From positions 43,588 through 107,587 of the forward strand of contig NZ_JARXRO010000020.1 in the NCBI RefSeq assembly GCF_029887935.1: a stretch of DNA of 64,000 nucleotides. The letters are read 5' to 3'. The translations under genes and the position numbers were made by a program. This document shows positions 16,836 through 25,811 of the stretch, piece after piece. The stretch's first letter is position 1; each line of letters opens with the position of its first letter. The stretch comes from Luteimonas kalidii. Lineage in GTDB: Bacteria > Pseudomonadota > Gammaproteobacteria > Xanthomonadales > Xanthomonadaceae. Under the pieces are notes generated by a model, which searched no databases, had not been told where the DNA came from, and saw only the letters and a program-made list of their open reading frames with translations.

Positions 16836-18559
16836 TCGTCGCCGCGCAGCCGCTCGTGCGAGCGGAACGCGGCCTCGATGTGGCCGCGCAGTTCGTCGTC
16901 GTTCCAGGGCTTGGTCAGGAACCGGTAGATCGAGCCGCGGTTGATCGCCTCGGTGATCGTGGCCAGGTCGGTGTAGCCCGACAGCACCATGCGCACCGTG
17001 TCCGGGTACAGGTCGCGCACCTTGGCCAGGAACTCGGTGCCGCTCATGTCGGGCATGCGCTGGTCGGAGACGATCACCTGCACCGTGTTGCTGCCCAGCA
17101 GGTCGAAGGCCTCGCGCACGCTGCTGGCGGTGAGCACCTTGTAGCCGTCGCGGCGGAACAGGCGCACCAGCGAGCGCAGCACGTTCTCCTCGTCGTCGAG
17201 CAGCAGCAGGGTGCGTTCGGGACGGGTGGCGGCGAACGCCGACGGCAGCAGGAACCGGCGCTGCACCAGCGGGTCGAGCAGGTCGGCCGGAAGCGGCGGG
17301 CTGAACAGGTGGCCGAGGAAGAAATCGCAGTGGTTGCGGCGCAGGAAGCCGAGCTCGGCCTCCGCCTCCACGCCCTTGGCGGTGAGCTTCATGTTCAGCC
17401 GATGGCCCATCGCGATGATGCCGCGCACGATCGCGGCGCTGCGCGGGTCGCTGGCGACGTTGCGGATGAAGCCGCGCCCGATCTGCAGCCGGTCCAGCGG
17501 GTACTGCCCGAGCGCGGCGAAGCTCAGCCCGCCCTTGCCGAAGTCCTGCACCGTCAGGGTGGCGCCGAGTGCGCGCAACCCGGTCAGGGTCTCGTGGATG
17601 CGGTGCGCGTCGAGCGCCAGCGCACTCTCGGGCAGTTCGAACTCGAACGCGTCCGCGCGCAGCTGGTGCTCGTGCAGGCGTTCGCCGATGGCGTCCAGGC
17701 AGTCGGGTCGCGCCAGCAGCACGCTGTCGATGTGCACCGAGAGCATCAGGTAGTCGAGCCCGCGCTCGCGCCAGGCCACCAGCTGCCGCATCGCCGCGTC
17801 GATCACCCACAGCCCCAGCCGGCTCGACAGGCCCGCGCGCTCGACCCGGGCCAGGAAGCGGTTGGGGCGCAGCAGGCCATGGGCGGGCGAATCCCAGCGC
17901 AGCAGGGCGCTGACCCCGACGATGCTGCCGTCCTGGGCCGCCACCTGGGGCTGGAAGTACAGCCGCATCTCGTCGCGGTCGAGCGCCTCGACGAAACGGT
18001 CGGCGAAGCCCGCCTCGGACGCGGACTTGGGCGGCCCGCCGGAATACAGGCCGACGTTGTTGTGCCCGGCGCGCTTGCTCTCGCGCAGCGCGCGCTCGGC
18101 GCTGGCCAGCAGCGCGGCGGCGTCGGCGCCGTGTTCGGGGAAGACCGCGATCCCGATCGAGACCGTCACCGGCAGCGTGTAGGGCGGGATCGAGAGCGGA
18201 TCCTCGAGCGCGTCGCGGAACTGCTCGGCCAGCGCCTCGCCGCTGGGCTCGCCATCGCGGTAGGCGACGCAGGCGATGAACTCGTCGCTCGACAGGCGCC
18301 ACAGCGACGCGTCCTCGGGCATCGTGGCGCGCAGCCGCTGCGCGACCGCGGCCAGCACCTGGTCGCCGACCTCCTCGCCCATGTTCACGTTGACCAGCTG
18401 CAGCATGTCGATGTCGACATGCAGCAGCGCCACGCTGCGCCGGCTGGCGCGCGCGGCGGCCAGCGTCGCGGTGAGGCTCGGCCCGCCCGCGCCTAGCCGG
18501 TACACCGAGGTCACCGGGTCGACCGGGACGCCGCTGGGTTCCTGATAGCCGAGAGTCAT
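16820..18559 (-). CDS. GGDEF-EAL-REC response regulator with degenerate catalytic motifs (RavR-like)
   Basis: 579 aa. Domain order is GGDEF-like (about 35-170), EAL-like (about 180-425), then a C-terminal receiver (about 440-575) with LLLLDDEEN and phospho-acceptor VSDQRMPDMSG. The GGDEF motif reads SSDEF. The EAL motif reads SALLRW. The usual NLS metal site is HID, the DDFG motif is QDFG, and the KID motif is QIG. Both cyclic-di-GMP activities are therefore probably lost. The start MTLGYQEPSGVPVDP was chosen because upstream sequence is non-coding in character. It is convergent with the neighbouring kinase. A signalling role through binding or protein contact is inferred. Confidence 0.88.
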   Translation of the reverse strand: MTLGYQEPSGVPVDPVTSVYRLGAGGPSLTATLAAARASRRSVALLHVDIDMLQLVNVNMGEEVGDQVLAAVAQRLRATMPEDASLWRLSSDEFIACVAYRDGEPSGEALAEQFRDALEDPLSIPPYTLPVTVSIGIAVFPEHGADAAALLASAERALRESKRAGHNNVGLYSGGPPKSASEAGFADRFVEALDRDEMRLYFQPQVAAQDGSIVGVSALLRWDSPAHGLLRPNRFLARVERAGLSSRLGLWVIDAAMRQLVAWRERGLDYLMLSVHIDSVLLARPDCLDAIGERLHEHQLRADAFEFELPESALALDAHRIHETLTGLRALGATLTVQDFGKGGLSFAALGQYPLDRLQIGRGFIRNVASDPRSAAIVRGIIAMGHRLNMKLTAKGVEAEAELGFLRRNHCDFFLGHLFSPPLPADLLDPLVQRRFLLPSAFAATRPERTLLLLDDEENVLRSLVRLFRRDGYKVLTASSVREAFDLLGSNTVQVIVSDQRMPDMSGTEFLAKVRDLYPDTVRMVLSGYTDLATITEAINRGSIYRFLTKPWNDDELRGHIEAAFRSHERLRGDDYSDF

Positions 18560-18698
18560 AGGGCGGAAGGGTAGCCGGTCGCTGCGCCGGGTTGATGGCG
18601 GGCGCTTGACCGGCCCGGGCGGTGGCCTGCGGGGACCGCAGCCGATGGTCGCGCTGGAGGCGGACCCGGCGCACGCGCGACACGCTGTGCCGCGACGG

Positions 18699-18715
18699 TG
18701 CCCTATATTGGTGCA
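18699..18715 (+). promoter_or_regulatory. NtrC-binding-site-like palindrome at the ntrB start
   Basis: TGCCCTATATTGGTGCA resembles the NtrC consensus TGCACC-N5-GGTGCA, with the right half intact. It ends immediately before the ntrB ATG. Binding here would repress ntrBC, the known autoregulation in enteric bacteria. Confidence 0.6.
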
Positions 18716-19792
18716 ATGTCGCCTGCGTCCGTCTTCGATCCCGCGCTCGATGCCCTGGTTACGCCCGTGCTGCGGGCCGACCGGCATGGCCGGGTGACGG
18801 CCTGCAACCAGGCTTTCGCACGCTGGCTCGGGGTCAGCCAGAAGCGGCTGCCGGACCAGCCGCTGGTGGCGCTGGAGGCCGAGGGCGACGGCCTGCGACG
18901 CGCATTGCAGGCACTGGACGACGCCGACGGATCGCGCCGCCTGCGCCGGGTGGCGCTGGCCTTCCTCGGCGGCGAGCCGCGCTTCGCCGATGTCTGGCTG
19001 ACCCGCGAGGCCGACGGCGGCACCCTGCTCGAGGCGCACCCGGTCGACGAATTCCCCGGCGAGGATCCCACCCGCGCGCTGCCGCTGGCGCTGTCGGCCG
19101 CGCTCAAAGGCCTGGCGCACGAGCTGCGCAATCCGCTGGCCGGGCTCAAGGGCGCGGCACAGCTGCTGGGCCGGCGCGCCACCGACGCCGATTCGCGCGA
19201 ACTGGTCGACCTGATCTCGCGCGAAGTGCAGCGCCTGACCCAGCTGGTCGAGCAGCTGATGTCGCCGGCGCCGCCGCGCCCGCACCAGCCGCTCAACATC
19301 CACGGCGCGCTGGAGCAGGTGGTGCGCCTGGCCGAGCAGGAGGCCGGCTGGGCGGTGCGCCTGGTGCGCGACTACGACCCCAGCCTGCCGCCGCTGCGCG
19401 GCGATCCCGACCGTCTCACCCAGGCGGTGTGGAACCTGGTGCGCAACGCCATCCAGGCCGGCGCGGCCAACGTCAGCCTGCGCACCCGCGCCGAGTTCGG
19501 CGTGCGCATCGGCGAGCAGGTGCACGCGCTGGCGCTGCGCATGGAGATCGTGGACGACGGCCGCGGCGTGCCCGAGGCGCTGGCCGAACAGATCTTCCTG
19601 CCGCTGGTGTCCGGACGCGCCGACGGCAGCGGCCTGGGGCTGGCGATGGCGCAGCAGGTGGCGCGCGAGCACGGCGGCTCGCTCGGCTACCGCTCGCGCC
19701 CCGGGCATACCGTGTTCACCCTGCTGCTGCCGCTGCCCGATGGCGACGGCGACGATCCACTCCCCGCCACCGACCGGGTGGCCCAGCCATGA
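18716..19792 (+). CDS. ntrB: Nitrogen regulation sensor kinase NtrB
   Basis: 358 aa. Cytoplasmic kinase/phosphatase of NtrC. A PAS domain (about 10-110) is followed by the H-box LAHELRNPLAGLKGAAQLL (His near 133). The N-box is WNLVRNAIQAGA, and the ATP lid region contains VDDGRGVPEALAEQIF and GSGLGLAMAQQVAREHGG. The ATG at 18716 was chosen because the NtrC-like site ends there and the upstream ATG lies inside it. glnA is not adjacent. It is followed after 9 bp by ntrC. Confidence 0.95.
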   Translation: MSPASVFDPALDALVTPVLRADRHGRVTACNQAFARWLGVSQKRLPDQPLVALEAEGDGLRRALQALDDADGSRRLRRVALAFLGGEPRFADVWLTREADGGTLLEAHPVDEFPGEDPTRALPLALSAALKGLAHELRNPLAGLKGAAQLLGRRATDADSRELVDLISREVQRLTQLVEQLMSPAPPRPHQPLNIHGALEQVVRLAEQEAGWAVRLVRDYDPSLPPLRGDPDRLTQAVWNLVRNAIQAGAANVSLRTRAEFGVRIGEQVHALALRMEIVDDGRGVPEALAEQIFLPLVSGRADGSGLGLAMAQQVAREHGGSLGYRSRPGHTVFTLLLPLPDGDGDDPLPATDRVAQP

Positions 19793-19801
19793 GGCCGCGC
19801 G

Positions 19802-21208
19802 ATGTCGAATGAAGGTGCCAGCGTGTGGGTGGTCGACGACGACCGCTCGGTGCGCTTCGTGCTGGCCACCGCGCTCAGCGACGCCGGCTACGACGTGTCC
19901 GGGTTCGACTCGGCCGACGCGGCCCTGTCCGCGCTCGGGTCGCGGCCGGTGCCGCAGCTGCTGTTCACCGACGTGCGCATGCCCGGCGACGACGGCCTGG
20001 TGCTGCTGGAGAAGATCAAGCAGGCGCATCCGCAACTGCCGGTGGTGGTGATGTCGGCCTACACGGACGTGGCCAGCACGGCGGGCGCGTTTCGCGGCGG
20101 CGCGCACGAGTTCCTGTCCAAGCCCTTCGACCTCGACGAGGCGGTGGAACTGGCCGCCCGGGTGCTCGGCGAGCGCGCGGAAGCGGCCGCCGACCTGCCG
20201 CCGGAGGTCGAGCCGGCGGGCGACGTGCTGGTGGGCGACTCACCGGCGATGCGGCAGCTGTTCCGCGCCATCGGGCGCCTGGCGCAGGCGCCGCTGACGG
20301 TGCTGATCACCGGCGAGACCGGCACCGGCAAGGAACTGGTGGCGCGCGCGCTGCATCGCGAGTCGCCGCGATCGCGGCAGCCGTTCGTCGCGCTCAACAC
20401 CGCCGCGATCCCGGCCGAGCTGCTGGAAAGCGAGCTGTTCGGACACGAGGCCGGCGCGTTCACCGGCGCCGCGCGGCGCCACATCGGCCGCTTCGAACAG
20501 GCCCACGGCGGCACCCTGTTCCTGGACGAGATCGGCGACATGCCGGCCTCGCTGCAGACCCGGCTGCTGCGGGTGCTGGCGGAGGGCGAGTTCTTCCGCG
20601 TCGGCGGGCGCGAACTGATCCGGGTCGACGTGCGCGTGATCGCCGCCACCCACCAGGACCTCGAGACCCTGGTCCAGGAAGGCCGCTTCCGCGCCGACCT
20701 GCTGCACCGGCTCGACGTGGTGCGCCTGCGCCTGCCGCCGCTGCGCGAGCGTCGCGGCGATGTGCCGGCGCTGGCCGAGCGCTTCCTGCACGAGGCCGCG
20801 GACAGGTTCGCGGCGCCGCCGAAGCGGTTCTCCAGGCCCGCGACCGATCGCCTGCTGGCCCACGACTGGCCCGGCAACGTGCGCGAACTGGAGAACCTGT
20901 GCTGGCGCCTGGCCGCGCTGGCGCCGGCCGACACCATCACCGGGTCCGACCTCGACGGAATGCTGCAGTCCACCGGACCGGCGAGCGCCGACTGGGATGC
21001 GGTGCTCAAGGCCTGGGCGCGCGACCAGCTCGCCGCCGGCACCGCCGACCTGCACGCGAAGGCGCGCGAGCGCTTCGACCATGCCTTGCTCGAAGCTGCG
21101 CTCGAACACACCGGCGGCCGCCGGACCGAGGCCGCCACCCGCCTGGGGCTGGGCCGCAATACCGTCACCCGCAAACTCGGCACCAGCCGCCGCCCGCGCC
21201 GCACCTGA
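19802..21208 (+). CDS. ntrC: Nitrogen regulator NtrC, sigma-54 activator
   Basis: 468 aa. The receiver domain (1-120) has its phospho-acceptor Asp57 in FTDVRMPGDDG. The AAA+ domain (about 140-370) has Walker A GETGTGKE, the sigma-54 contact loop GAFTGA and Walker B TLFLDEIGDM. A Fis-type helix-turn-helix at the C-terminus contains RRTEAATRLGLGRNTVTRKL. Candidate targets in this window are its own operon and the nitrate operon promoter at 52.3 kb. Confidence 0.96.
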   Translation: MSNEGASVWVVDDDRSVRFVLATALSDAGYDVSGFDSADAALSALGSRPVPQLLFTDVRMPGDDGLVLLEKIKQAHPQLPVVVMSAYTDVASTAGAFRGGAHEFLSKPFDLDEAVELAARVLGERAEAAADLPPEVEPAGDVLVGDSPAMRQLFRAIGRLAQAPLTVLITGETGTGKELVARALHRESPRSRQPFVALNTAAIPAELLESELFGHEAGAFTGAARRHIGRFEQAHGGTLFLDEIGDMPASLQTRLLRVLAEGEFFRVGGRELIRVDVRVIAATHQDLETLVQEGRFRADLLHRLDVVRLRLPPLRERRGDVPALAERFLHEAADRFAAPPKRFSRPATDRLLAHDWPGNVRELENLCWRLAALAPADTITGSDLDGMLQSTGPASADWDAVLKAWARDQLAAGTADLHAKARERFDHALLEAALEHTGGRRTEAATRLGLGRNTVTRKLGTSRRPRRT

Positions 21209-21243
21209 GCCATCGCTCCCGCCGCCCGCGTCGCCCCGCCCCC

Positions 21244-21316
21244 GTCGCCCGGATAAGCGAAGCGCATCCGGGACGGCGCGTGAATCCCCGGGTGCGCTGG
21301 CGCTTACCCGGGCTAG
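21244..21316. repeat. REP-like inverted repeat A
   Basis: CCCGGATAAGCGAAGCGCAT... is followed by an imperfect inverted partner GGTGCGCTGGCGCTTACCCGGG. Almost identical to the copy at 21432-21504. This intergenic repeat class recurs in the window at 23.1, 27.7, 27.85 and 59.8 kb. Confidence 0.8.
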
Positions 21317-21431
21317 CGTCGCAGGCGTCCGCCATGTCGCCGGCTTCCACCGCCCGAACACGCGCGGCGGTGGCTTTGCGATCTGCGATCGAGGAACCGG
21401 CTGCGCTCGTCCCGGCGAAAAAAGCGGCTTG

Positions 21432-21504
21432 CGTAGCCCGGATAAGCGAAGCGCATCCGGGAGGGCGCGAATCCCCGGGTGCGCCGGCGCTTACCCGGGC
21501 TACG
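21432..21504. repeat. REP-like inverted repeat B
   Basis: Starts CGTAGCCCGGATAAGCG and ends GGCGCTTACCCGGGCTACG. Same orientation as copy A, about 115 bp away. The 548-bp gap 21209-21756 otherwise shows no gene. Confidence 0.85.
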
Positions 21505-21756
21505 ATCCCCGTGCGTCACCGCGTGGCGGCAGTGGCGGCCGCTCGCAGCCAGGCGCCTGTTCCGGACAGCGGCGTGTGTACGCCCGAGCGTCGCGCAAGC
21601 GCGCCGGGCGCGCATCCGAAACTGCATCGAAGCGTACCGACATCGCGTCGCGTCACCATTCCGCCTTGGACGCACCCCCATTCCCGGCTACGCTCGAACG
21701 CCCCCGCCACGGGCGCGCGGCGCATGCCTGCGCCCACGTCACGACCGAACTCCCAC

Positions 21757-22338
21757 ATGTCCGATTACACCCCCGCCGTCCCCCTTCGCGGCCCGGCCAC
21801 CGCGCTCGCGATCGCCGCCGCGCTGCTGCTGTCGGCGTGCGCGTCCGCACCGCGTACCGTCGACGCGCCGGCGCCGGCCGCCGCGCCGCCGCCGGAGATC
21901 GCGCGCACCGGCACCCTGTCGCGCGCGGTGGCCAACCTGGCCTCGGCGTCCGGCAGCCTGGTCAGCGGACGCATGCTGCTGACCGTGGCCGGCGACGGCG
22001 TGCGCGTGCGCGGACAGGTCGGCGGCCTCGTCCGCAACGGGGCGCACGGCCTGCAGGTGCACGAGCGCGGCGACTGCAGCGCGGTCGATGCCCGCAGCGC
22101 CGGCCGCTACTACGATCCGCTTGCAGGCACGCGCCAGGACGGCGCCGTCGGCGAGACGCCCGGGCGCATCGTCGCCGATTCCGAGGGCGTGGCGACGGTC
22201 GACCTGACGCTGCGCGGCGCGGTGCTCGGCGGTGGCGCGGACAACGACATCCTGGGCCGCTCGCTGCTGGTACTGGGAGCGACGCCGGGCGCGATCAGTG
22301 CGCGCGTGGCCTGCGGCGTCATCACCGCGGGTGAATGA
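21757..22338 (+). CDS. Superoxide-dismutase-fold lipoprotein lacking metal ligands
   Basis: 193 aa. Signal peptide with lipobox LLSAC (Cys28). The remainder aligns along its length with the SodC-like protein encoded just downstream (HGLQVHERGDCSAVDARSAG; ILGRSLLVLGATPGAISARVACG). The first copper His is Gln (HGLQVHE), the bridging His is Tyr (AGRYYDP), the two following zinc His and the zinc Asp are absent, and the last copper His is replaced (LLVLGA). Only the second His of HxH and the disulphide-type Cys remain. It is therefore most likely not an enzyme. Structural or binding function unknown. Confidence 0.82.
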   Translation: MSDYTPAVPLRGPATALAIAAALLLSACASAPRTVDAPAPAAAPPPEIARTGTLSRAVANLASASGSLVSGRMLLTVAGDGVRVRGQVGGLVRNGAHGLQVHERGDCSAVDARSAGRYYDPLAGTRQDGAVGETPGRIVADSEGVATVDLTLRGAVLGGGADNDILGRSLLVLGATPGAISARVACGVITAGE

Positions 22339-22386
22339 CGCCGCCGTTAGCCTGCGCAGGCTCGAGTCCCACGAGGAGATCCCACG

Positions 22387-23013
22387 ATGCGCCACGCCAC
22401 GCTGCTGATCCTGCCCGCCGCGCTGCTGCTCGCCGCCTGCCAGCCGCAATCGCCCACCGACGATGCCGCCACTCCACCGGTGGATCCGGCCGCGCCGGCC
22501 GCCAGCGGCACCGCCGCCACCGGCGCGACGCCCGCCGCGATGCCGGAAGCGGACCAGGCGGCGATGGCGTCGGCCAACGCCACGCTGGCGCCCACCGAAG
22601 GCAACGAGGTCGCCGGTCGACTCGAGTTCGGCAGCGTCGACGGCGGCATCCGCATCACCGGCGAGGTCACCGGCCTGTCCCCGGGCAGCGAGCACGGCTT
22701 CCACGTGCACGAGACCGGCGACTGCAGCGCCCCGGACGCCACCAGCGCGGGCGGCCACTTCAATCCCGCCACCACGGACCATGGCCGCGTCGGCCAGGGC
22801 GAACACCATGCCGGCGACAGCGACAACATCGTCGCCAACGACGCGGGTACGGCGATGGTCGACACCCTCCTGCGCGGCGCCACCCTGGACCAGGGCGAGA
22901 CCGGCATCATCGGTCGTGGCGTGATCGTGCACGCCGACCCCGACGACTACACCACCCAGCCCACGGGCAATGCCGGCGCCCGCCTGGCGTGCGGCGTGAT
23001 CGAGGCGCAGTGA
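22387..23013 (+). CDS. sodC: Cu/Zn superoxide dismutase, lipoprotein
   Basis: 208 aa. Dismutates superoxide in the periplasm. Lipobox LLAAC (Cys18), then a linker rich in Ala and Pro (about 20-60). The metal-site motifs are intact: HGFHVHETGDCS, AGGHFNP, TTDHG, GEHHAGD and IVHADPDDY. GAGGAG precedes the ATG. It lies 48 bp after a paralogue without metal ligands and is probably co-transcribed. Confidence 0.94.
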   Translation: MRHATLLILPAALLLAACQPQSPTDDAATPPVDPAAPAASGTAATGATPAAMPEADQAAMASANATLAPTEGNEVAGRLEFGSVDGGIRITGEVTGLSPGSEHGFHVHETGDCSAPDATSAGGHFNPATTDHGRVGQGEHHAGDSDNIVANDAGTAMVDTLLRGATLDQGETGIIGRGVIVHADPDDYTTQPTGNAGARLACGVIEAQ

Positions 23014-23105
23014 CGCGACGCTGCGGTTGACGGACCGTCGCGGCGCAATCGGCAGCGACGGTTCCGATCCGGGTGAACACGCACCGCCGCCCAACCCGCG
23101 ATTCT

Positions 23106-23140
23106 CGTAGCCCGGCTAAGGCCAACGGCCGCATCCGGGT
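23106..23140. repeat. REP-like repeat C (half element)
   Basis: CGTAGCCCGGCTAAGGCCAA... with GCATCCGGGT. A diverged copy of the REP-like class without a clear inverted partner. The rest of 23014-23312 shows no gene. Confidence 0.6.
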
Positions 23141-23312
23141 GCGATGCCCGGGCCGAACCGGTGCCGCGTCGTGACAGCGCCGTGCTGCGCCGATGACGTC
23201 CGCAACGCGCGTGGACCGGACCCGGTCCAGTCGCGTCACCCCGATCAGGCCGACGGTCGCATCCAGCCGACGCCCGCATGCGGGGACAACGCACGCAACC
23301 GGTACCGCGTCG

Positions 23313-24215
23313 CTACAGCGCGCCTGCCTCCAGATCCGGCGCCGCATCGACCCACGTCACGTCCAGCCCGTGCGCGGAGAGCACCGCGGCCAGCTGACGC
23401 TGGCGCATTTCGAAGCGCGTGAACAGCTGGCGCAGGCGCGCGTCGTCGTTGGTATCCGGCCGGTAGCGCACTTTCCACGCTGCCGGCGAGTACAGCGCCA
23501 TGCGCACGCCGCCGTCGACATAGCGCGCGGCCGGCTCGGCGCCGGCATCGAGCACCGCCTCGCGCCGCGGCGCGAGCAGTGCGGTCTCGATCAGCGGCCA
23601 CAGCGGCTCGAGGCCGAGGTGCTCGTACTGCAGCGCGACCATCGCCGCCAGGTCGTGCAGCGTCATGCAGCGCGCATGCTCGATCGGGGCACCGAACGCG
23701 TCGCGCAGCAGCAGCGCGGTATCGGCGGCCGCCATGCCGGCGTCGAGCAGCTGCGCTTCGAACGCCTCGTCCACCCCGGCGGCGATCGCCGGATCGCCCT
23801 GCAGCAGGAACGGCAGCAGGCGCAGGCTGCCGCCGCGCAGCGCGGGATCGGCCATCAGTGGCTGCGGCACGTGGCCCGCGGCGTCGGCACCGAGCGCGAC
23901 CAGCCGCGGCGTGCCGTCGCCGCCCGGCGCGCGCGCCAGCAGGTCGGCCAGGCGGCGGTGCAGCGGCCAGCCCGGGCGCAGCACCTCGGCCGGATCGAAA
24001 TGTGCGGCGGCCAGGCACAGGTCGAGCCGGCGCACGGCCGGCACCAGCGCCGCGAGGTCCCGCCCCACGCAGGCGGCCACGCGTGCGGCCTCGGCCTGCG
24101 GCAGTGCATCGCGCGCCGGCACGCTGCCGTGCGCGAGTTCGATCGCCAGCACGCCCGCGACGGTGCCGTCCGGCAGGCCGGACTCGCGTGTGGCGGCGGA
24201 GTGCGATGCGTTCAT
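23313..24215 (-). CDS. Conserved-looking hypothetical protein
   Basis: 300 aa, soluble, Ala/Leu rich, no signal peptide or transmembrane helix. Family not recognised. Codon use is strongly GC3 and continuous, so it is a real gene. Visible features are RPGWPLHRRLADLLARAPGG, LRLLPFLLQGDPAIAAGVDEAFEAQLLDAGM and a C-terminal helical segment RLRQLFTRFEMRQRQLAAVL. The ATG at MNASHSAATRESG was preferred to a GTG five codons upstream. It is divergent from the thiolase gene with about 80 bp between. Confidence 0.7.
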   Translation of the reverse strand: MNASHSAATRESGLPDGTVAGVLAIELAHGSVPARDALPQAEAARVAACVGRDLAALVPAVRRLDLCLAAAHFDPAEVLRPGWPLHRRLADLLARAPGGDGTPRLVALGADAAGHVPQPLMADPALRGGSLRLLPFLLQGDPAIAAGVDEAFEAQLLDAGMAAADTALLLRDAFGAPIEHARCMTLHDLAAMVALQYEHLGLEPLWPLIETALLAPRREAVLDAGAEPAARYVDGGVRMALYSPAAWKVRYRPDTNDDARLRQLFTRFEMRQRQLAAVLSAHGLDVTWVDAAPDLEAGAL

Positions 24216-24294
24216 CGGGCCATTCGGCACGGTACGTTAGACTCGCCCATTATGCCCGTCGCGCGTGACGGGCCCGCACCGAAAGAGGCCCACG

Positions 24295-25572
24295 ATGCTG
24301 CAAGGTCGTCCCGTCGCCGTGCTGGGTGGCGTCCGCATTCCGTTCTGCCGCCAGAACACCGCCTATTCGGACGTGGGCAACCTCGGCATGTCGGTGCGTA
24401 CCCTCGGCGCCCTGGTCGAGAAGTTCGGCCTGCACGGACAGCAGCTGGGCGAAGTGGCGATGGGCGCGGTGATCAAGCACAGCAGCGACTGGAACCTGGG
24501 CCGCGAGGCCGCGCTCTCGTCGGGGCTGTCCGCGCTGACCCCCGGCATCACCCTGCAGCGCGCCTGCGGCACGTCGCTCGACAGCATCAACCTGATCGCC
24601 ACCAGGATCGCCACCGGCCAGATCGACTCCGGCATCGGCGGCGGTTCGGATACCACCTCCGACGTGCCGATCGTCTACGGCAAGTCGCTGCGCCGGCGCC
24701 TGCTGGCCGCGAACGCGGCGAAGACCACGAAGGACAAGCTGGCCGCGTTCAAGGGTTTCCGCCTGCGTGAGCTCAAGCCCGACTTCCCCGGCGTGGCCGA
24801 GCCGCGCACCGGCAAGTCGATGGGCGAGCACTGCGAGGACATGGCCAAGGAGTGGGCCATCTCGCGCGACTCGCAGGACGAACTCGCGGTGGCCTCGCAC
24901 CACAAGCTCGCCGCCGCCTACGAGCGCGGCTTCTTCGACGACCTGGTGGTGAGCTTCCGCGGCGTCTCGCGCGACAACATCCTGCGCCCGGACACCTCGC
25001 TGGAAAAGCTGGCCACGCTCAAGCCCGCGTTCGACAAGGCCTCCGGCCGCGGCACGCTGACCGCGGCGAACTCCACCCCGCTCACCGACGGCGCCGCTGC
25101 CTGCCTGCTGGCGAGCGAGGACTGGGCCGCCGCGCACGGGCACGAGGTGCTGTGCCGCATCCGCGACGTGCAGGTGGCCGCGGTCGACTTCGTGCACGGC
25201 GAAGGCCTGCTGATGGCGCCGACCGTGGCGGTGGCCGAGATGCTGGCGCGCAACGGCCTGGCGCTGCAGGATTTCGATTTCTACGAGATCCACGAGGCCT
25301 TCGCCGCGCAGGTGCTGTGCACGCTGCGCGCCTGGGAGAGCGAGGACTACTGCCGCAGCCGCCTGCACCTGGAGGCGCCGCTCGGCCGCATCGATCCGGC
25401 GAAGATCAACCCGCTCGGCTCCTCGCTCGCCACCGGCCACCCGTTCGCCGCCACCGGCGCGCGCATCGTCGCCACCGCGGCCAAGCAGTTGAAGGAACGC
25501 GACGGCGGCCGCTGCCTGGTGTCGATCTGCACCGCGGGCGGCATGGGCGTGGTGGCGATCCTGGAGCGCTGA
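24295..25572 (+). CDS. Acetyl-CoA C-acyltransferase (thiolase, FadI-like)
   Basis: 425 aa. Cleaves beta-ketoacyl-CoA in fatty-acid oxidation or makes acetoacetyl-CoA. The acyl-accepting Cys lies in LQRACGTSLDSINL (near 94). The second-half catalytic residues are in HEAFAAQVL, NPLGSSLATGHPFAATGAR (His) and CTAGGMGV (Cys). The start at MLQGRPVAVLGGVRIPF fits the family; an ATG ten codons upstream adds an unlikely Lys/Arg-rich leader. No fadJ/fadB partner is adjacent, so its pathway partner is elsewhere. Confidence 0.92.
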   Translation: MLQGRPVAVLGGVRIPFCRQNTAYSDVGNLGMSVRTLGALVEKFGLHGQQLGEVAMGAVIKHSSDWNLGREAALSSGLSALTPGITLQRACGTSLDSINLIATRIATGQIDSGIGGGSDTTSDVPIVYGKSLRRRLLAANAAKTTKDKLAAFKGFRLRELKPDFPGVAEPRTGKSMGEHCEDMAKEWAISRDSQDELAVASHHKLAAAYERGFFDDLVVSFRGVSRDNILRPDTSLEKLATLKPAFDKASGRGTLTAANSTPLTDGAAACLLASEDWAAAHGHEVLCRIRDVQVAAVDFVHGEGLLMAPTVAVAEMLARNGLALQDFDFYEIHEAFAAQVLCTLRAWESEDYCRSRLHLEAPLGRIDPAKINPLGSSLATGHPFAATGARIVATAAKQLKERDGGRCLVSICTAGGMGVVAILER

Positions 25573-25811
25573 GCGCGGCGTCTGCGCATGGCGCCGGACA
25601 CCTTGCGCCTGAGTCGCGAACGACCCGGAATCGACAGGACATGACCGGCTGCGCGGAGTCGCTTCGCCCACTGTCGCGCGGCTGGCGCGAGGTCGACCCG
25701 GCAGCGCAACTGCCTGCACCACGCATTGGACGAACGACGGGCGGGCCCCCGCCGCGCGACAGGCAACCTGCGGTGGGCGAGGCAGGTCTGCCGCGCCGGT
25801 AGAATGTCGCC

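Noticed and set aside
16820-20107. A single 1095-codon open frame through ntrB into the GGDEF-EAL-REC gene
   Set aside because: The upstream 500 codons are antisense to ntrB and ntrC. The protein begins at 18559 where family-like sequence starts.
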